DNA of 64,000 nt from an uncultured Thermomicrobia bacterium (GTDB taxonomy: Bacteria > Chloroflexota > Chloroflexia > Thermomicrobiales > JALYUS01), in contig CALBSO010000143.1 in NCBI GenBank assembly GCA_937968015.1, forward strand, positions 47,748 to 111,747, read 5' to 3'. A model generated the notes under the pieces. The model was not told the DNA's origin. It searched no databases and was given only the letters and a program-made list of their open reading frames with translations. The position numbers were made by a program, and so were the translations under genes. Below, one piece after another: positions 38,452 through 46,372 of the stretch (the stretch's first letter is position 1; each line of letters opens with the position of its first letter).

Positions 38452-40770
38452 TCAAGGGCTGACGAGATCTCGATCCCGCTCATAGAGAGATTCAGTCGCG
38501 CCTTCGCGGTCGAGCGCCCCGCCAGTGGCCAGCGCATGGCGCGGTAAGAACCGCAAGAGCCATCGCGGTGCATACCAGTTCCAATGGCCAAGAAGCCGCA
38601 TTGTCGCTGGCACGAGCAAGGCGCGCACGACCGTCGCATCCACGGCGACGGCGACCGCGACCCCGAGACCGAGCGCCTTGACAAGCACGATGTCCGCACT
38701 CACAAACGATGACGCGACGAGGACGACGATCAGCGCCGCGCTCGTGATGATCCGCGCGCTCCGCTCGATGCCCGTTGCCACGCTCCACGCGTTGTCGCCG
38801 GTCGCGTCGTACGCCTCCTTGATGCGGCTCAGGAGGAAGACTTCGTAATCCATTGAGAGGCCGAAGAGCGTGCAGAACATGATGATCGGCAGCGTCGGCT
38901 CGATGAAGTGCAACGCGGTGAAGTGCAACAACCGCCCGAAGTGCCCGTCTTGAAAGACGAAGACGAGCATGCCGTAACTGGCAATGATACTGAGGGCGTT
39001 CATAATGATTGCCTTCAGTGGCAGGACGACGGACCGGAAGAGGAATAAGAGGACGACATACGTCGTCAGGACAATGAAGAGGAGCGCAATCGGAAATGAG
39101 CGATAGAGGCCGTTCACCACGTCAGTGACACCGGCAGTCGCGCCCGTTACCTGGAAGATCATCCCGTTGCCGATCGTGCTGTTGCGCAACTTGGCGACGA
39201 GGGCACGGGATTCGGCAGAGTTCGATGGGAATTTGCTGATGATCGAAATGAGCGTCGTATCGTCGCGGGCATACTGACGCGCGAACTGGGTGATATACGG
39301 GTCTTGAAGGTCGGCAATGGCGCGGTAGTAGACCTGATACTGCGTAAGTGTCAGGCGTGGATCCACGGAAACGATACTCTCGACGCGCGCGACGCGCGGA
39401 TCTGCCTGGATATTTCCCACGAAGGCGGACAGCGTGGCCAAATTTGCGGCATCGAACGCGGTCGTGCCCGGCGCCGTCTTCACGACGACAAGAATCGGCG
39501 TTGTCTCACTCGCATTGAACTCCGTGTTGAGGATGTCATACACCTGTCGGCTCTGGACTGACGGTGGCATGATCGAGGCGTCCGGGCTGCTGAAGGTGAT
39601 ATGCAGAAACGGCGTACCGAGCAACAATAAGAGGCTGAGTGTCGGCAGGAAGATGGCGATTGGATGGCGCATGACCAGGTGCGCGACGCGTGCCCACAGA
39701 CCTTCGTCTTCCCGCTGTGCAGTATTTCCCCGGAGCAGTGTCACCAATCTACGGACGGAGAGGGCATCAATGCGCGTGCCGACGAAGGAGAGCAGTACCG
39801 GCAGCAGCGTCGTCGCGGCGAGGACGGAGACGATCACGACGACCACGCCGCCGATACCGATAGAGACAAGCAGATTGATATGGAAGGTGAGAAGTGCACA
39901 AAGCCCGATCAATACCGTCAGGCCGCTATAGACAACCGCCTGGCCCGCCGTGGCGAGGGTCCGGGCGACCGCTTCCGGCACAGCGAACCCATGCGCCAGT
40001 TCTTCACGAAACCGGCTGGAAAGGAAGAGCGAATAATCGAGACCGAGGCCAAGGCCAAGGAGCGTCGCGAGATTGACTGTGAAAATCGAGAGTTCCATCA
40101 GGGTGCCGAGCGCGTAAATCACCGCCAGAATGACGACCACTCCCGCACCGCCGACGAGGACCGGCAAGCCCGCTGCCAGGGCGCTGCCGAAGACGAGGAG
40201 GAGTGCGACGACCGCAATCGGGAACGCGACTTCTTCCGCGCGGGCCAAGTCGCGCTGGCTGACTTTCTCGACATCCGCGTAGAAGGCGGGGCCACCGCCA
40301 ATACGCGTCCTCAGGTCCGGCGGTGGGCGGATCGCCGCGGTGATTTCCGGTATCAGTTTTGCCGCTGCCTCGGTGTCCGTCGTCAGGCTGACGACTTCGA
40401 ATGCGGTCCGCCCGTCGCGGGAAATCTGCCGGGGGTTGGCCGCGTGGGTCAAGACGGTCGTTTGCGCATGCACGTTACGCAACCCGGCAAGCGACGCTTC
40501 CGTTTCGGCGATAAAGCGTGGGTCAGTCGCGAGAAAGGACGGATCATCGCTCGAATAGGTGACGATGACGCTGCTCGTGCTGTAGCCGAGATCTCGCGCG
40601 AGCGTCGCCGCCGCCTTGGAACTCTCCAGCGCGGGATCCGCGAAACCGCCGACGCGCAAAGGCTCCGTGACGCGCGGCGCGAAGGGGAGGGCGATACCGA
40701 GTACCGCGATCCAGCATGCGAGGACGAGCCAGCGAAACCGATAGATCAGACGACCGAAAGCGTAAAACAC
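38452..40770 (-). CDS. MMPL/RND-family membrane transporter
   Basis: A 772-residue polytopic protein with about 12 helices in two homologous halves. It has an N-terminal helix (FRWLVLACWIAVLGIALPFA), a first extracytoplasmic loop of about 130 residues, and then five helices including LGLGLGLDYSLFLSSRFREE. The second half repeats the pattern, with FGLSMDYEVFLLSRIKEAYD. The paired GLGLDYSLFL / GLSMDYEVFL segments are the hallmark of MMPL proteins, which export lipids or hydrophobic compounds using the proton gradient. The GTG start at 40770 has only a weak Shine-Dalgarno. The lipoprotein downstream may be its periplasmic partner. Confidence 0.93.
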   Translation of the reverse strand: MFYAFGRLIYRFRWLVLACWIAVLGIALPFAPRVTEPLRVGGFADPALESSKAAATLARDLGYSTSSVIVTYSSDDPSFLATDPRFIAETEASLAGLRNVHAQTTVLTHAANPRQISRDGRTAFEVVSLTTDTEAAAKLIPEITAAIRPPPDLRTRIGGGPAFYADVEKVSQRDLARAEEVAFPIAVVALLLVFGSALAAGLPVLVGGAGVVVILAVIYALGTLMELSIFTVNLATLLGLGLGLDYSLFLSSRFREELAHGFAVPEAVARTLATAGQAVVYSGLTVLIGLCALLTFHINLLVSIGIGGVVVVIVSVLAATTLLPVLLSFVGTRIDALSVRRLVTLLRGNTAQREDEGLWARVAHLVMRHPIAIFLPTLSLLLLLGTPFLHITFSSPDASIMPPSVQSRQVYDILNTEFNASETTPILVVVKTAPGTTAFDAANLATLSAFVGNIQADPRVARVESIVSVDPRLTLTQYQVYYRAIADLQDPYITQFARQYARDDTTLISIISKFPSNSAESRALVAKLRNSTIGNGMIFQVTGATAGVTDVVNGLYRSFPIALLFIVLTTYVVLLFLFRSVVLPLKAIIMNALSIIASYGMLVFVFQDGHFGRLLHFTALHFIEPTLPIIMFCTLFGLSMDYEVFLLSRIKEAYDATGDNAWSVATGIERSARIITSAALIVVLVASSFVSADIVLVKALGLGVAVAVAVDATVVRALLVPATMRLLGHWNWYAPRWLLRFLPRHALATGGALDREGATESLYERDRDLVSP

Positions 40771-41057
40771 GAAGCCACTCTTTTCGTCATTCCATTGACG
40801 ATCGTCGCGACATTGCGACTGCGCGCGTAGGCTCGCTCGTCAGGCGACGACCAAACCGTGCGTGAGAGAAGCATAGCGCGTTTTTGGCTGACTGGGTCTC
40901 TTCGTCGCGTGAGATGCGATTTCGGAGAGAGCGGTTTGCGTCACCGGGTGCTTGTTTTTGTTGCCACTCTCCCGCACAATAGCCTCAGGAGCCTGACCAT
41001 TTCATGCCTGGGTGCGCAGAGTTGACGGTTCGCAGACAAGGAAAGCGGGGCGATACG

Positions 41058-42194
41058 ATGGCGATGGCAGTTGGCGCACGACCGATCAAGGCCCCCGGCT
41101 GGTCCGGCGGCGTACACACCGATCTTGCCCTCGTGGACTGTGATGTTCACCAGACGGTGAGTGCGCCTGAGGAACTGCTGCCGTATCTTTCCCGCGTCTA
41201 TCGTCAGCAGGCGACCGAGCAGGGTATTCGCTTTCCGGGGTCGGGCTATTTCAACGTCGCGAACGATGCGGCGCGCACCGATCTGGCGGCCAACTGCGAC
41301 GCGCCGAAGCACGACGGTCGCCAGATGGGCACCACCTACGAGCGGCTGCGCGAGCAGCATCTCGATCTCTGGAATGTTGACAAAGCCCTGCTCACCGGGG
41401 CGAGCACATATGGCGCGTCCATCCTCCCCGACCCCGACTTCGCCGCCGCGCTCTGCCGCGCCTTCAATGATTGGACGATCGAGCAGTGGTTGGAGAAGGA
41501 TGACCGGCTGATGATGGCCCTTTCGATCTCAACGACCGATCCACATCTCGCGGTCGCGGAAATTGAACGGCTGGGGCCCGATCCGCGCGTGCGGGCAGTC
41601 ATGCTGCCGACGGGCAATCGCATGCCGTACGGCAACCGCTTCTACCACCCGATCTGGGAGGCGTGCGAGCGACATGGGCTGGTGGTCGGCATTCATCCCG
41701 GCAACGAGGGCGCGGGGATGGCCGGATCGCCGACCGGCGTCGGCTACCCAACGTACTACATCGAGACCCGCATGGCGCGGCCGCAGATGGCGATGGCACA
41801 TTCCGTCTCCTTCATTGCCGAGGGCGTTTTCGAGAAGTATCCACGGCTCAAGGTGTTGTTTGATGAATGTGACCAGTTCTGGGCGGTCGGCCTGATGTGG
41901 CACATGGATGCGGACTGGAAGTCGCTGCGCGATCAGACGCCCTGGGTGAAACGCCTGCCGAGCGAGTACTTCCGGGAACATATCCGTGTTGGTTCGCAAC
42001 CGATGCTCGAACCGGAAAACAGCGCGCAGTTCTTCACCATGCTCGACGCGATGCACGCCGAGGAGACGCTCGTCTTTTCGTCCGATTGGCCGCATTGGGA
42101 CTGGGATGACCCCGCGACGACCTTCCCGAAACTCCCGGAGCGTCTGCATCGCCGCGTCTTTGTCGAGAACGCGCGCGCACTCTTCGGGCTGTAG
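41058..42194 (+). CDS. Amidohydrolase family protein (amidohydrolase_2 / ACMSD-like)
   Basis: Metal-dependent TIM-barrel hydrolase or decarboxylase of 378 residues. The N-terminal metal motif is LVDCDVHQTVS, then LVVGIHPGNEG, VFEKYPRLKVLFDECDQFW and the C-terminal acid/metal segment ETLVFSSDWPHWDWDDP. This pattern matches the amidohydrolase_2 family that includes ACMSD and many aromatic-pathway enzymes. The start at 41058 follows AAGGAAAGCGGGG; upstream frame codons are not conserved. A Rieske protein gene follows 14 bases later. Together they suggest an oxidative catabolic step on an aromatic or heterocyclic compound (inference); substrate unknown. Confidence 0.88.
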   Translation: MAMAVGARPIKAPGWSGGVHTDLALVDCDVHQTVSAPEELLPYLSRVYRQQATEQGIRFPGSGYFNVANDAARTDLAANCDAPKHDGRQMGTTYERLREQHLDLWNVDKALLTGASTYGASILPDPDFAAALCRAFNDWTIEQWLEKDDRLMMALSISTTDPHLAVAEIERLGPDPRVRAVMLPTGNRMPYGNRFYHPIWEACERHGLVVGIHPGNEGAGMAGSPTGVGYPTYYIETRMARPQMAMAHSVSFIAEGVFEKYPRLKVLFDECDQFWAVGLMWHMDADWKSLRDQTPWVKRLPSEYFREHIRVGSQPMLEPENSAQFFTMLDAMHAEETLVFSSDWPHWDWDDPATTFPKLPERLHRRVFVENARALFGL

Positions 42195-42208
42195 GGCGCG
42201 GTCGCGAC

Positions 42209-42652
42209 ATGCCGCTCGATGATACCCGGCGCGTCGTCGTTGGCCCGGCAGCGGAATTTCCTCCCGGTACGCGGCGGATCATCGTGCCGTTTCGCGGTCG
42301 GGCGGGGATCGGTCTCTTCAACGTCAACGGAACGTACTGCGCCCTACGCAATCTCTGCCCGCACAAGGCGGGGCCGCTCTGTACGGGGCGGGTCAGTGGG
42401 CGCGTCGTCGCGGACGCCCCACCGTCGGGGGAGAACACCAATCTCGATCTCATCCGCGACGGCGAAATCATTCGCTGCCCGTGGCATTTATGGGAGTTCG
42501 ACCTCCTAACCGGCCGCTGCCTCGTTGACCCAAAGGTGCGCGTCAAGACATATCCCGTGAGCATTGAGGATGGCGAGATTGTCGTCTACGCCGATCCCGC
42601 CGACTTGCCGGAGCAGCCCGCGCCGTTGGCGTCAGTTCCCCTCTCTTCCTGA
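42209..42652 (+). CDS. Rieske [2Fe-2S] ferredoxin-type protein
   Basis: A 147-residue single-domain Rieske protein. The cluster ligands are C50-x-H52 (NLCPHKAGPLC) and C90-x2-H93 (RCPWHLWEFD). The 37 residues between the two ligand pairs exceed the 15-20 typical of small Rieske ferredoxins, pointing to an inserted loop (ADAPPSGENTNLDLIRDG). No oxygenase catalytic domain is attached and there is no membrane anchor. It lies 14 bases after the amidohydrolase gene, clearly co-transcribed. Likely role: electron-transfer component or regulatory partner of that enzyme. Confidence 0.9.
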   Translation: MPLDDTRRVVVGPAAEFPPGTRRIIVPFRGRAGIGLFNVNGTYCALRNLCPHKAGPLCTGRVSGRVVADAPPSGENTNLDLIRDGEIIRCPWHLWEFDLLTGRCLVDPKVRVKTYPVSIEDGEIVVYADPADLPEQPAPLASVPLSS

Positions 42653-42693
42653 CAACAGCACGGGTTCGTGCCCGTACGGTTGAGGAATGGCGC

Positions 42694-42722
42694 TTGACAG
42701 CCGTAATCAGCGATGCTATTCA
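42694..42722 (+). promoter_or_regulatory. Promoter of the PatB-like gene
   Basis: A consensus -35 TTGACA (42694-42699) and -10 TATTCA (42717-42722) are separated by 17 bases. The start codon lies 72 bases downstream. Confidence 0.75.
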
Positions 42723-42794
42723 GGTGCGGGCGATAGGGTCGGGGTCACCGTTCCGGTGCGTGCGAATGAGTTTTCCGTAGAGGAGTAAGCGTTG

Positions 42795-43970
42795 ATGGAT
42801 CGTTTCGAGTTGTCCGAAAACGAACTGCGTGCGCGTCGCGGTGCGAAGTGGCATCATCACCCTGAAGACGTCATGCCCGCGTGGGTGGCGGACATGGATT
42901 TTGCCGTCGCGGAACCAGTGCAGGCGGCCATCGCCCGCATCGTTGACCAGCGGGACTACGGCTATCCGTATCGCTCCGGTGAAGAATCGCTGGCCGCCGC
43001 ATTTGTCGAGCGGATGCAGGAGCGGTTTGGCTGGACGGTTGATCCTACCCTCGTCCAACCCGTCACCGAGTGCGTCCAGTGCATGTACGCGACCGCACTC
43101 GCCTTCAGTGAGCCGGGCGACGGCATCGTCCTTCAGACACCGATCTACCCGCCATTCCTCTCTGCGGTCGGCAATACGGGACGGCGGTTGGTGGAGAACC
43201 GCCTCAAGGATGCTGGCAGCCGGTACGTGTTGGATATTGACGGATTGCGTGCGGTCGTAGATGACCAGACGCGCATCCTGATGGTGTGCAACCCGCATAA
43301 CCCGACGGGCCGCGCCTTCTCGCGCGATGAATTGATGGCGCTTGGCACGCTCGCCATCGAGCGCGACCTCGTAATCCTCTGTGATGAGATTCACGCCGAC
43401 CTGCTCTATCCGGGCAGCACACATATCCCGATGGCGACGCTCAGCCCGGAGATCGCCGCACGCACGATTACGATCACCTCGGCGACGAAGAGTTTCAACA
43501 TCGCGGGGCTTCGCTGCGCGGTGATGCACTTTGGCTCCGCGGAGTTGCGCGCCCGCCTCCGTGCCCGCGTGCCGGATTCACTGATGGGGCAGATTGCCAT
43601 CGTCGGGACGGACGCGACCGTTGCGGCATGGCGGCACGCGCAGCCGTGGCTCGATGACGTGATGGTGCGCTTGCAGTCAAACCGCGATTACGTCGCGCAG
43701 TTCATCGCGGAGGAGATCCCCGGTATCCATCATTACCGGCCGGAAGGCACCTACCTCGCCTGGCTCGATTGCCGCGCACTCGACCTGCCGGACAGCCCAT
43801 ACACGTTCTTTCTCAACGAGGCCAAGGTCGGCCTGAACGACGGCGCAATGTTCGGGACGGTCGGGCAGACGTGTGTGCGGCTCAATTTCGCCACATCGGA
43901 GACAGTCCTGCGCGAGGTCCTCTCGCGCATGGCCACGGCCGTGCAACGTGTGCATGCAGGGAAGGCATAA
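42795..43970 (+). CDS. MalY/PatB-type PLP-dependent C-S lyase / aminotransferase
   Basis: A 391-residue fold-type I PLP enzyme of the MalY/PatB (cystathionine beta-lyase-like) group. Landmarks are KWHHHPEDVMPAWVADMDFA at the N-terminus, GYPYRSGEESL, LMVCNPHNPTGRAFSRDEL, the aspartate-bearing ILCDEIHADLLYPG, and the Schiff-base lysine in TITSATKSFNIAGLRCAV. The KWxxxP-x-vlPxWVADMDF opening is diagnostic of this branch, which removes sulfur from cystathionine, cysteine conjugates or related compounds. The ATG at 42795 has GAGGAG nine bases upstream, and a strong promoter precedes it. It is independent of the amidohydrolase-Rieske pair. Confidence 0.93.
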   Translation: MDRFELSENELRARRGAKWHHHPEDVMPAWVADMDFAVAEPVQAAIARIVDQRDYGYPYRSGEESLAAAFVERMQERFGWTVDPTLVQPVTECVQCMYATALAFSEPGDGIVLQTPIYPPFLSAVGNTGRRLVENRLKDAGSRYVLDIDGLRAVVDDQTRILMVCNPHNPTGRAFSRDELMALGTLAIERDLVILCDEIHADLLYPGSTHIPMATLSPEIAARTITITSATKSFNIAGLRCAVMHFGSAELRARLRARVPDSLMGQIAIVGTDATVAAWRHAQPWLDDVMVRLQSNRDYVAQFIAEEIPGIHHYRPEGTYLAWLDCRALDLPDSPYTFFLNEAKVGLNDGAMFGTVGQTCVRLNFATSETVLREVLSRMATAVQRVHAGKA

Positions 43971-44021
43971 ACCGCCAACTCACGGGCGTCAGAATACCTG
44001 TAGGCGGGAATGTAGACGATA

Positions 44022-44055
44022 AAACGGGCGATCATCGCACAGTGATCGCCCGTTT
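44022..44055. terminator. Strong bidirectional rho-independent terminator
   Basis: AAACGGGCGATCA (44022-44034) pairs perfectly with TGATCGCCCGTTT (44043-44055) around an 8-base loop. It lies 52 bases after the PatB-like stop and 14 bases past the tRNA-Gly 3' end; on the tRNA strand the stem ends in TTTT. Confidence 0.9.
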
Positions 44056-44068
44056 CGCTTGCGATACG

Positions 44069-44143
44069 TGGAGCGGGAGATGGGATTCGAACCCACGACA
44101 GCCTGCTTGGAAGGCAGGAACTCTACCACTGAGTTACTCCCGC
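44069..44143 (-). tRNA. tRNA-Gly (anticodon TCC)
   Basis: Reverse strand. Acceptor GCGGGAG/CTCCCGC, D-stem ACTC/GAGT, anticodon stem CCTGC/GCAGG with loop CTTCCAA, T-loop TTCGAAT, discriminator T and encoded CCA. Anticodon TCC reads GGA and GGG. Confidence 0.96.
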
Positions 44144-44152
44144 ACGGAGGAT

Positions 44153-44181
44153 AATCTAGCACTGCGCTGGCGAATTCGCAA
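44153..44181 (-). promoter_or_regulatory. Promoter of tRNA-Gly
   Basis: Reverse strand TTGCGA and TAGATT separated by exactly 17 bases; the tRNA begins about 10 bases after the -10. Confidence 0.6.
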
Positions 44182-44275
44182 CGGGTGTTTGACGCATTCA
44201 GCGGCACGACCGCATACTGCAAAGCATGGGGCTGATGCAGACGACGTACAGATTCGTTGCAAGCGAGGATGCCGT

Positions 44276-45478
44276 GTGTCTCGACCGCTGATTGCCACGA
44301 TCATCTTTCTCGCGACGCTCGGTTGCACGCTCTTCTTCGTGTGGCAGGTGCGGGGCATCGCCGTTCGTCTCGGCCTTTTCGGACGGATGGGCGACCGGCA
44401 TTTGCATTCGCGCGCCATTCCTCGCCTCGGTGGGGTGGGCATCTTTCTCGGCTTTTGTGTCGGCGTCGCGCTCTCGTTCGCGTTGCCGGTAACGCGTTTC
44501 CCGATCGAAGTGGCGCGCATTGTCCTGATGCTCGTTGCCGGTATGGTGATTTTTTTCGTGATGCTCGCGGACGATCTCGTCGAACTCGCGGCGTTTCCCC
44601 GGTTGCTCTGGCAGTTCGGCGCGGCGGCGCTCGTCGTCCTGCCGCGGCTGCGTGGGCTAAATTCCGGGATCGTCATTGACTCCGTGCCGAACCCGTTTCA
44701 TCTGCGGGTCACGGAGTCGTTGGCCTTACCGCTCGCGGTTGCGATTCCGTTCACGCTCTTGTGGATCGTCGGGATGACGAATGCGATCAACTGGGTTGAC
44801 GGCGTAGATGGGCTTTCGAGCGGGATCGTCTTCATCGCGAGCGCGGTATTGTTCGTCCATACCTATTTCCGCCCACCGGGGAACCCGCAGTTTACGATCT
44901 CACTCCTGCCGCTCGCCCTCGGTGCGTCCGTGCTCGGGTTCCTACCCTTCAACTGGCACCCGTCACGCATCATCATGGGCGACTGCGGGGCGATGTTTCT
45001 CGGCTTCGCCCTTGCGGTCGCCTCGATCATTGGCGGCGCCAAGATCGCGACGATGCTGCTCGTCCTGATCGTGCCGTTGCTCAACATCGCCTGGGTGATC
45101 CTTGATCGCTTGCGACACGGCACGAACCCGATGCGTGCGGACCGCCGCCATCTGCATGATCGCTTGCTCGACGCGGGTTGGTCGCAGCGTCAGGTCGTCA
45201 CGGCAGCGTATGGGATTTGCGCCCTCTTCGGCGCGATCGCGCTTCTGTTCGATAAGCGGGTGAAGTTCTATGTCTTCAGCGCGATGGCGATTGTCCTCGT
45301 CGTTGCGCTCGTCGTCTTGGTGTTGCGCGGGCCGACGCGTGCGAAACCGGAGCGGGGAGGTCACGCGGGTGGGTCTTCGCCTGCGCCAGGGCCCGGCGCA
45401 CCGACGCATCAGGCCACGCGCGTGCATGCGGCGCGCGAACCTTCACAGGAACGACGGAGCGCCGAAGGCGTCAGATAA
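44276..45478 (+). CDS. MraY/WecA-family undecaprenyl-phosphate sugar-1-phosphate transferase
   Basis: Polytopic membrane enzyme, 400 residues with about ten helices, that attaches a sugar-1-phosphate to undecaprenyl phosphate. Motifs: HSRAIPRLGGVGIFLGF after the first helix, VMLADDLVELAAFPRL (acidic pair), the catalytic NAINWVDGVDGLSSG, FNWHPSRIIMGDCGAMFLGF and the His loop DRRHLHDRLLDAGWSQ. It resembles the WecA/TagO branch that starts O-antigen, teichoic acid or other wall glycans rather than MraY. A polar Pro/Gly/Ala tail (about 360-400) is unusual. GTG at 44276 was chosen for the GCGAGGA before it; the open frame upstream runs through the tRNA antisense and is not real. Confidence 0.9.
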   Translation: MSRPLIATIIFLATLGCTLFFVWQVRGIAVRLGLFGRMGDRHLHSRAIPRLGGVGIFLGFCVGVALSFALPVTRFPIEVARIVLMLVAGMVIFFVMLADDLVELAAFPRLLWQFGAAALVVLPRLRGLNSGIVIDSVPNPFHLRVTESLALPLAVAIPFTLLWIVGMTNAINWVDGVDGLSSGIVFIASAVLFVHTYFRPPGNPQFTISLLPLALGASVLGFLPFNWHPSRIIMGDCGAMFLGFALAVASIIGGAKIATMLLVLIVPLLNIAWVILDRLRHGTNPMRADRRHLHDRLLDAGWSQRQVVTAAYGICALFGAIALLFDKRVKFYVFSAMAIVLVVALVVLVLRGPTRAKPERGGHAGGSSPAPGPGAPTHQATRVHAAREPSQERRSAEGVR

Positions 45479-45482
45479 ATCC

Positions 45483-45689
45483 CTACTGGGCGAGGAATTC
45501 GAAGTGTGGTTCATCGTCCGTGCCGAGTCGTTGTCGCAGGGAGCGGACCGCCGCCCCGATTGGCCGGGCGAAGACGGAACCGACAACCGAGCCGACGAGC
45601 AGGCCAAGCGACAATCCGACCGCGCCGCCGAGGAGGAACGCGGTCAATGAGGGGGACGTATCGGTATCAACCTGCGCGTGATCCATCAT
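45483..45689 (-). CDS. Small glycine-rich single-span membrane protein, 68 residues
   Basis: Not recognised. One hydrophobic segment, LTAFLLGGAVGLSLGLLVGSV, with GxxxG-type glycine spacing (glycine zipper), is followed by a short basic and then acidic C-terminus (RSLRQRLGTDDEPHFEFLAQ). AAAGGATCC precedes the paired ATG codons at 45689/45686. It lies 36 bases downstream of rsfS on the same strand and probably shares its transcript. It is convergent with the WecA-like gene, with only four bases between stops. It resembles YtxH-like small membrane proteins in style; no function is proposed. Confidence 0.72.
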   Translation of the reverse strand: MMDHAQVDTDTSPSLTAFLLGGAVGLSLGLLVGSVVGSVFARPIGAAVRSLRQRLGTDDEPHFEFLAQ

Positions 45690-45725
45690 GCGGATCCTTT
45701 ATGTACCGGCGCATGCGACCTGCCA

Positions 45726-46097
45726 CTATTGAATGACGAGGAGACGCGGTGCATCCGCCCAAAGCCGGTCAAGCTGGTAAAAGTCGCGCTCGCTCTTGCC
45801 AAACGCATGCACGATGACTTCGCCGAAATCCATCAGCACCCAGCCGGATTCAGGGGTGCCCTCGACGCGGTTGAGCCGCGCGATGCCCGCCTCGCCCGCT
45901 TCAGTCAGCGCGCGTGTGATGGCGCGAAGCATCCGCACGTTATCCGCGGTGCAGACGACGAAGTAATCAGCGAGCGTCGTGAGGCTGGCAATGTCGAGGA
46001 CGAGAATATCGCTGCCGTGGGCATCCGAAGCGATGTGCGCGAGATCGCGCGCGCGCGTCTGCGCTTCCGGACTGACTTCAATGGGCTGTACCGACAT
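45726..46097 (-). CDS. rsfS: Ribosome silencing factor RsfS (Iojap/YbeB)
   Basis: Binds ribosomal protein uL14 and blocks subunit joining during starvation. The 123-residue length is normal. Family motifs: DILVLDIASLTTLADYFVVCT, NVRMLRAITRALTEA, GWVLMDFGEVIVHAFGKSER and YQLDRLWADAP. The start at 46097 has AAGGAG at ideal spacing, and a probable promoter lies 41-69 bases upstream. In many genomes rsfS is beside nadD; no nadD is present here. Downstream on the same strand is a small membrane protein. Confidence 0.96.
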   Translation of the reverse strand: MSVQPIEVSPEAQTRARDLAHIASDAHGSDILVLDIASLTTLADYFVVCTADNVRMLRAITRALTEAGEAGIARLNRVEGTPESGWVLMDFGEVIVHAFGKSERDFYQLDRLWADAPRLLVIQ

Positions 46098-46137
46098 TCA
46101 CACTCCTTCGCAACCACGTCGTCACGCTGACCGACAC

Positions 46138-46166
46138 ACCATACCGTACGGTAGGCCATCATGCAA
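46138..46166 (-). promoter_or_regulatory. Promoter of rsfS with an internal palindrome
   Basis: Reverse strand TTGCAT and TATGGT are 17 bases apart. The spacer contains most of the perfect palindrome TACCGTACGGTA (46142-46153), which overlaps the -10 box and could be a repressor site. Confidence 0.5.
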
Positions 46167-46226
46167 CCAAAGTGCCACGACATTTCGCGGTTGTCAGGCG
46201 GAGTAGGCGAAGGGTTTGAACATGGC

Positions 46227-46255
46227 TTGTTCTCCGCAATTGCCTCTGGTATACT
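46227..46255 (+). promoter_or_regulatory. Promoter of tRNA-Ala (and possibly mutL)
   Basis: A -10 TATACT (46250-46255) lies 17 bases after a weak -35 TTGTTC (46227-46232), with the tRNA starting 17 bases downstream. Because mutL begins only 25 bases after the tRNA, the promoter may serve both. Confidence 0.55.
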
Positions 46256-46271
46256 GCGCATCGGTGGATGT

Positions 46272-46347
<76 letters not shown>

Positions 46348-46372
46348 CATTTTTCCACACGGGAAACCCACT

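Noticed and set aside
43769..44275. N-terminal extension of the WecA-like protein
   Set aside because: It would run antisense through tRNA-Gly and over the PatB-like gene; the membrane enzyme begins at the GTG at 44276.
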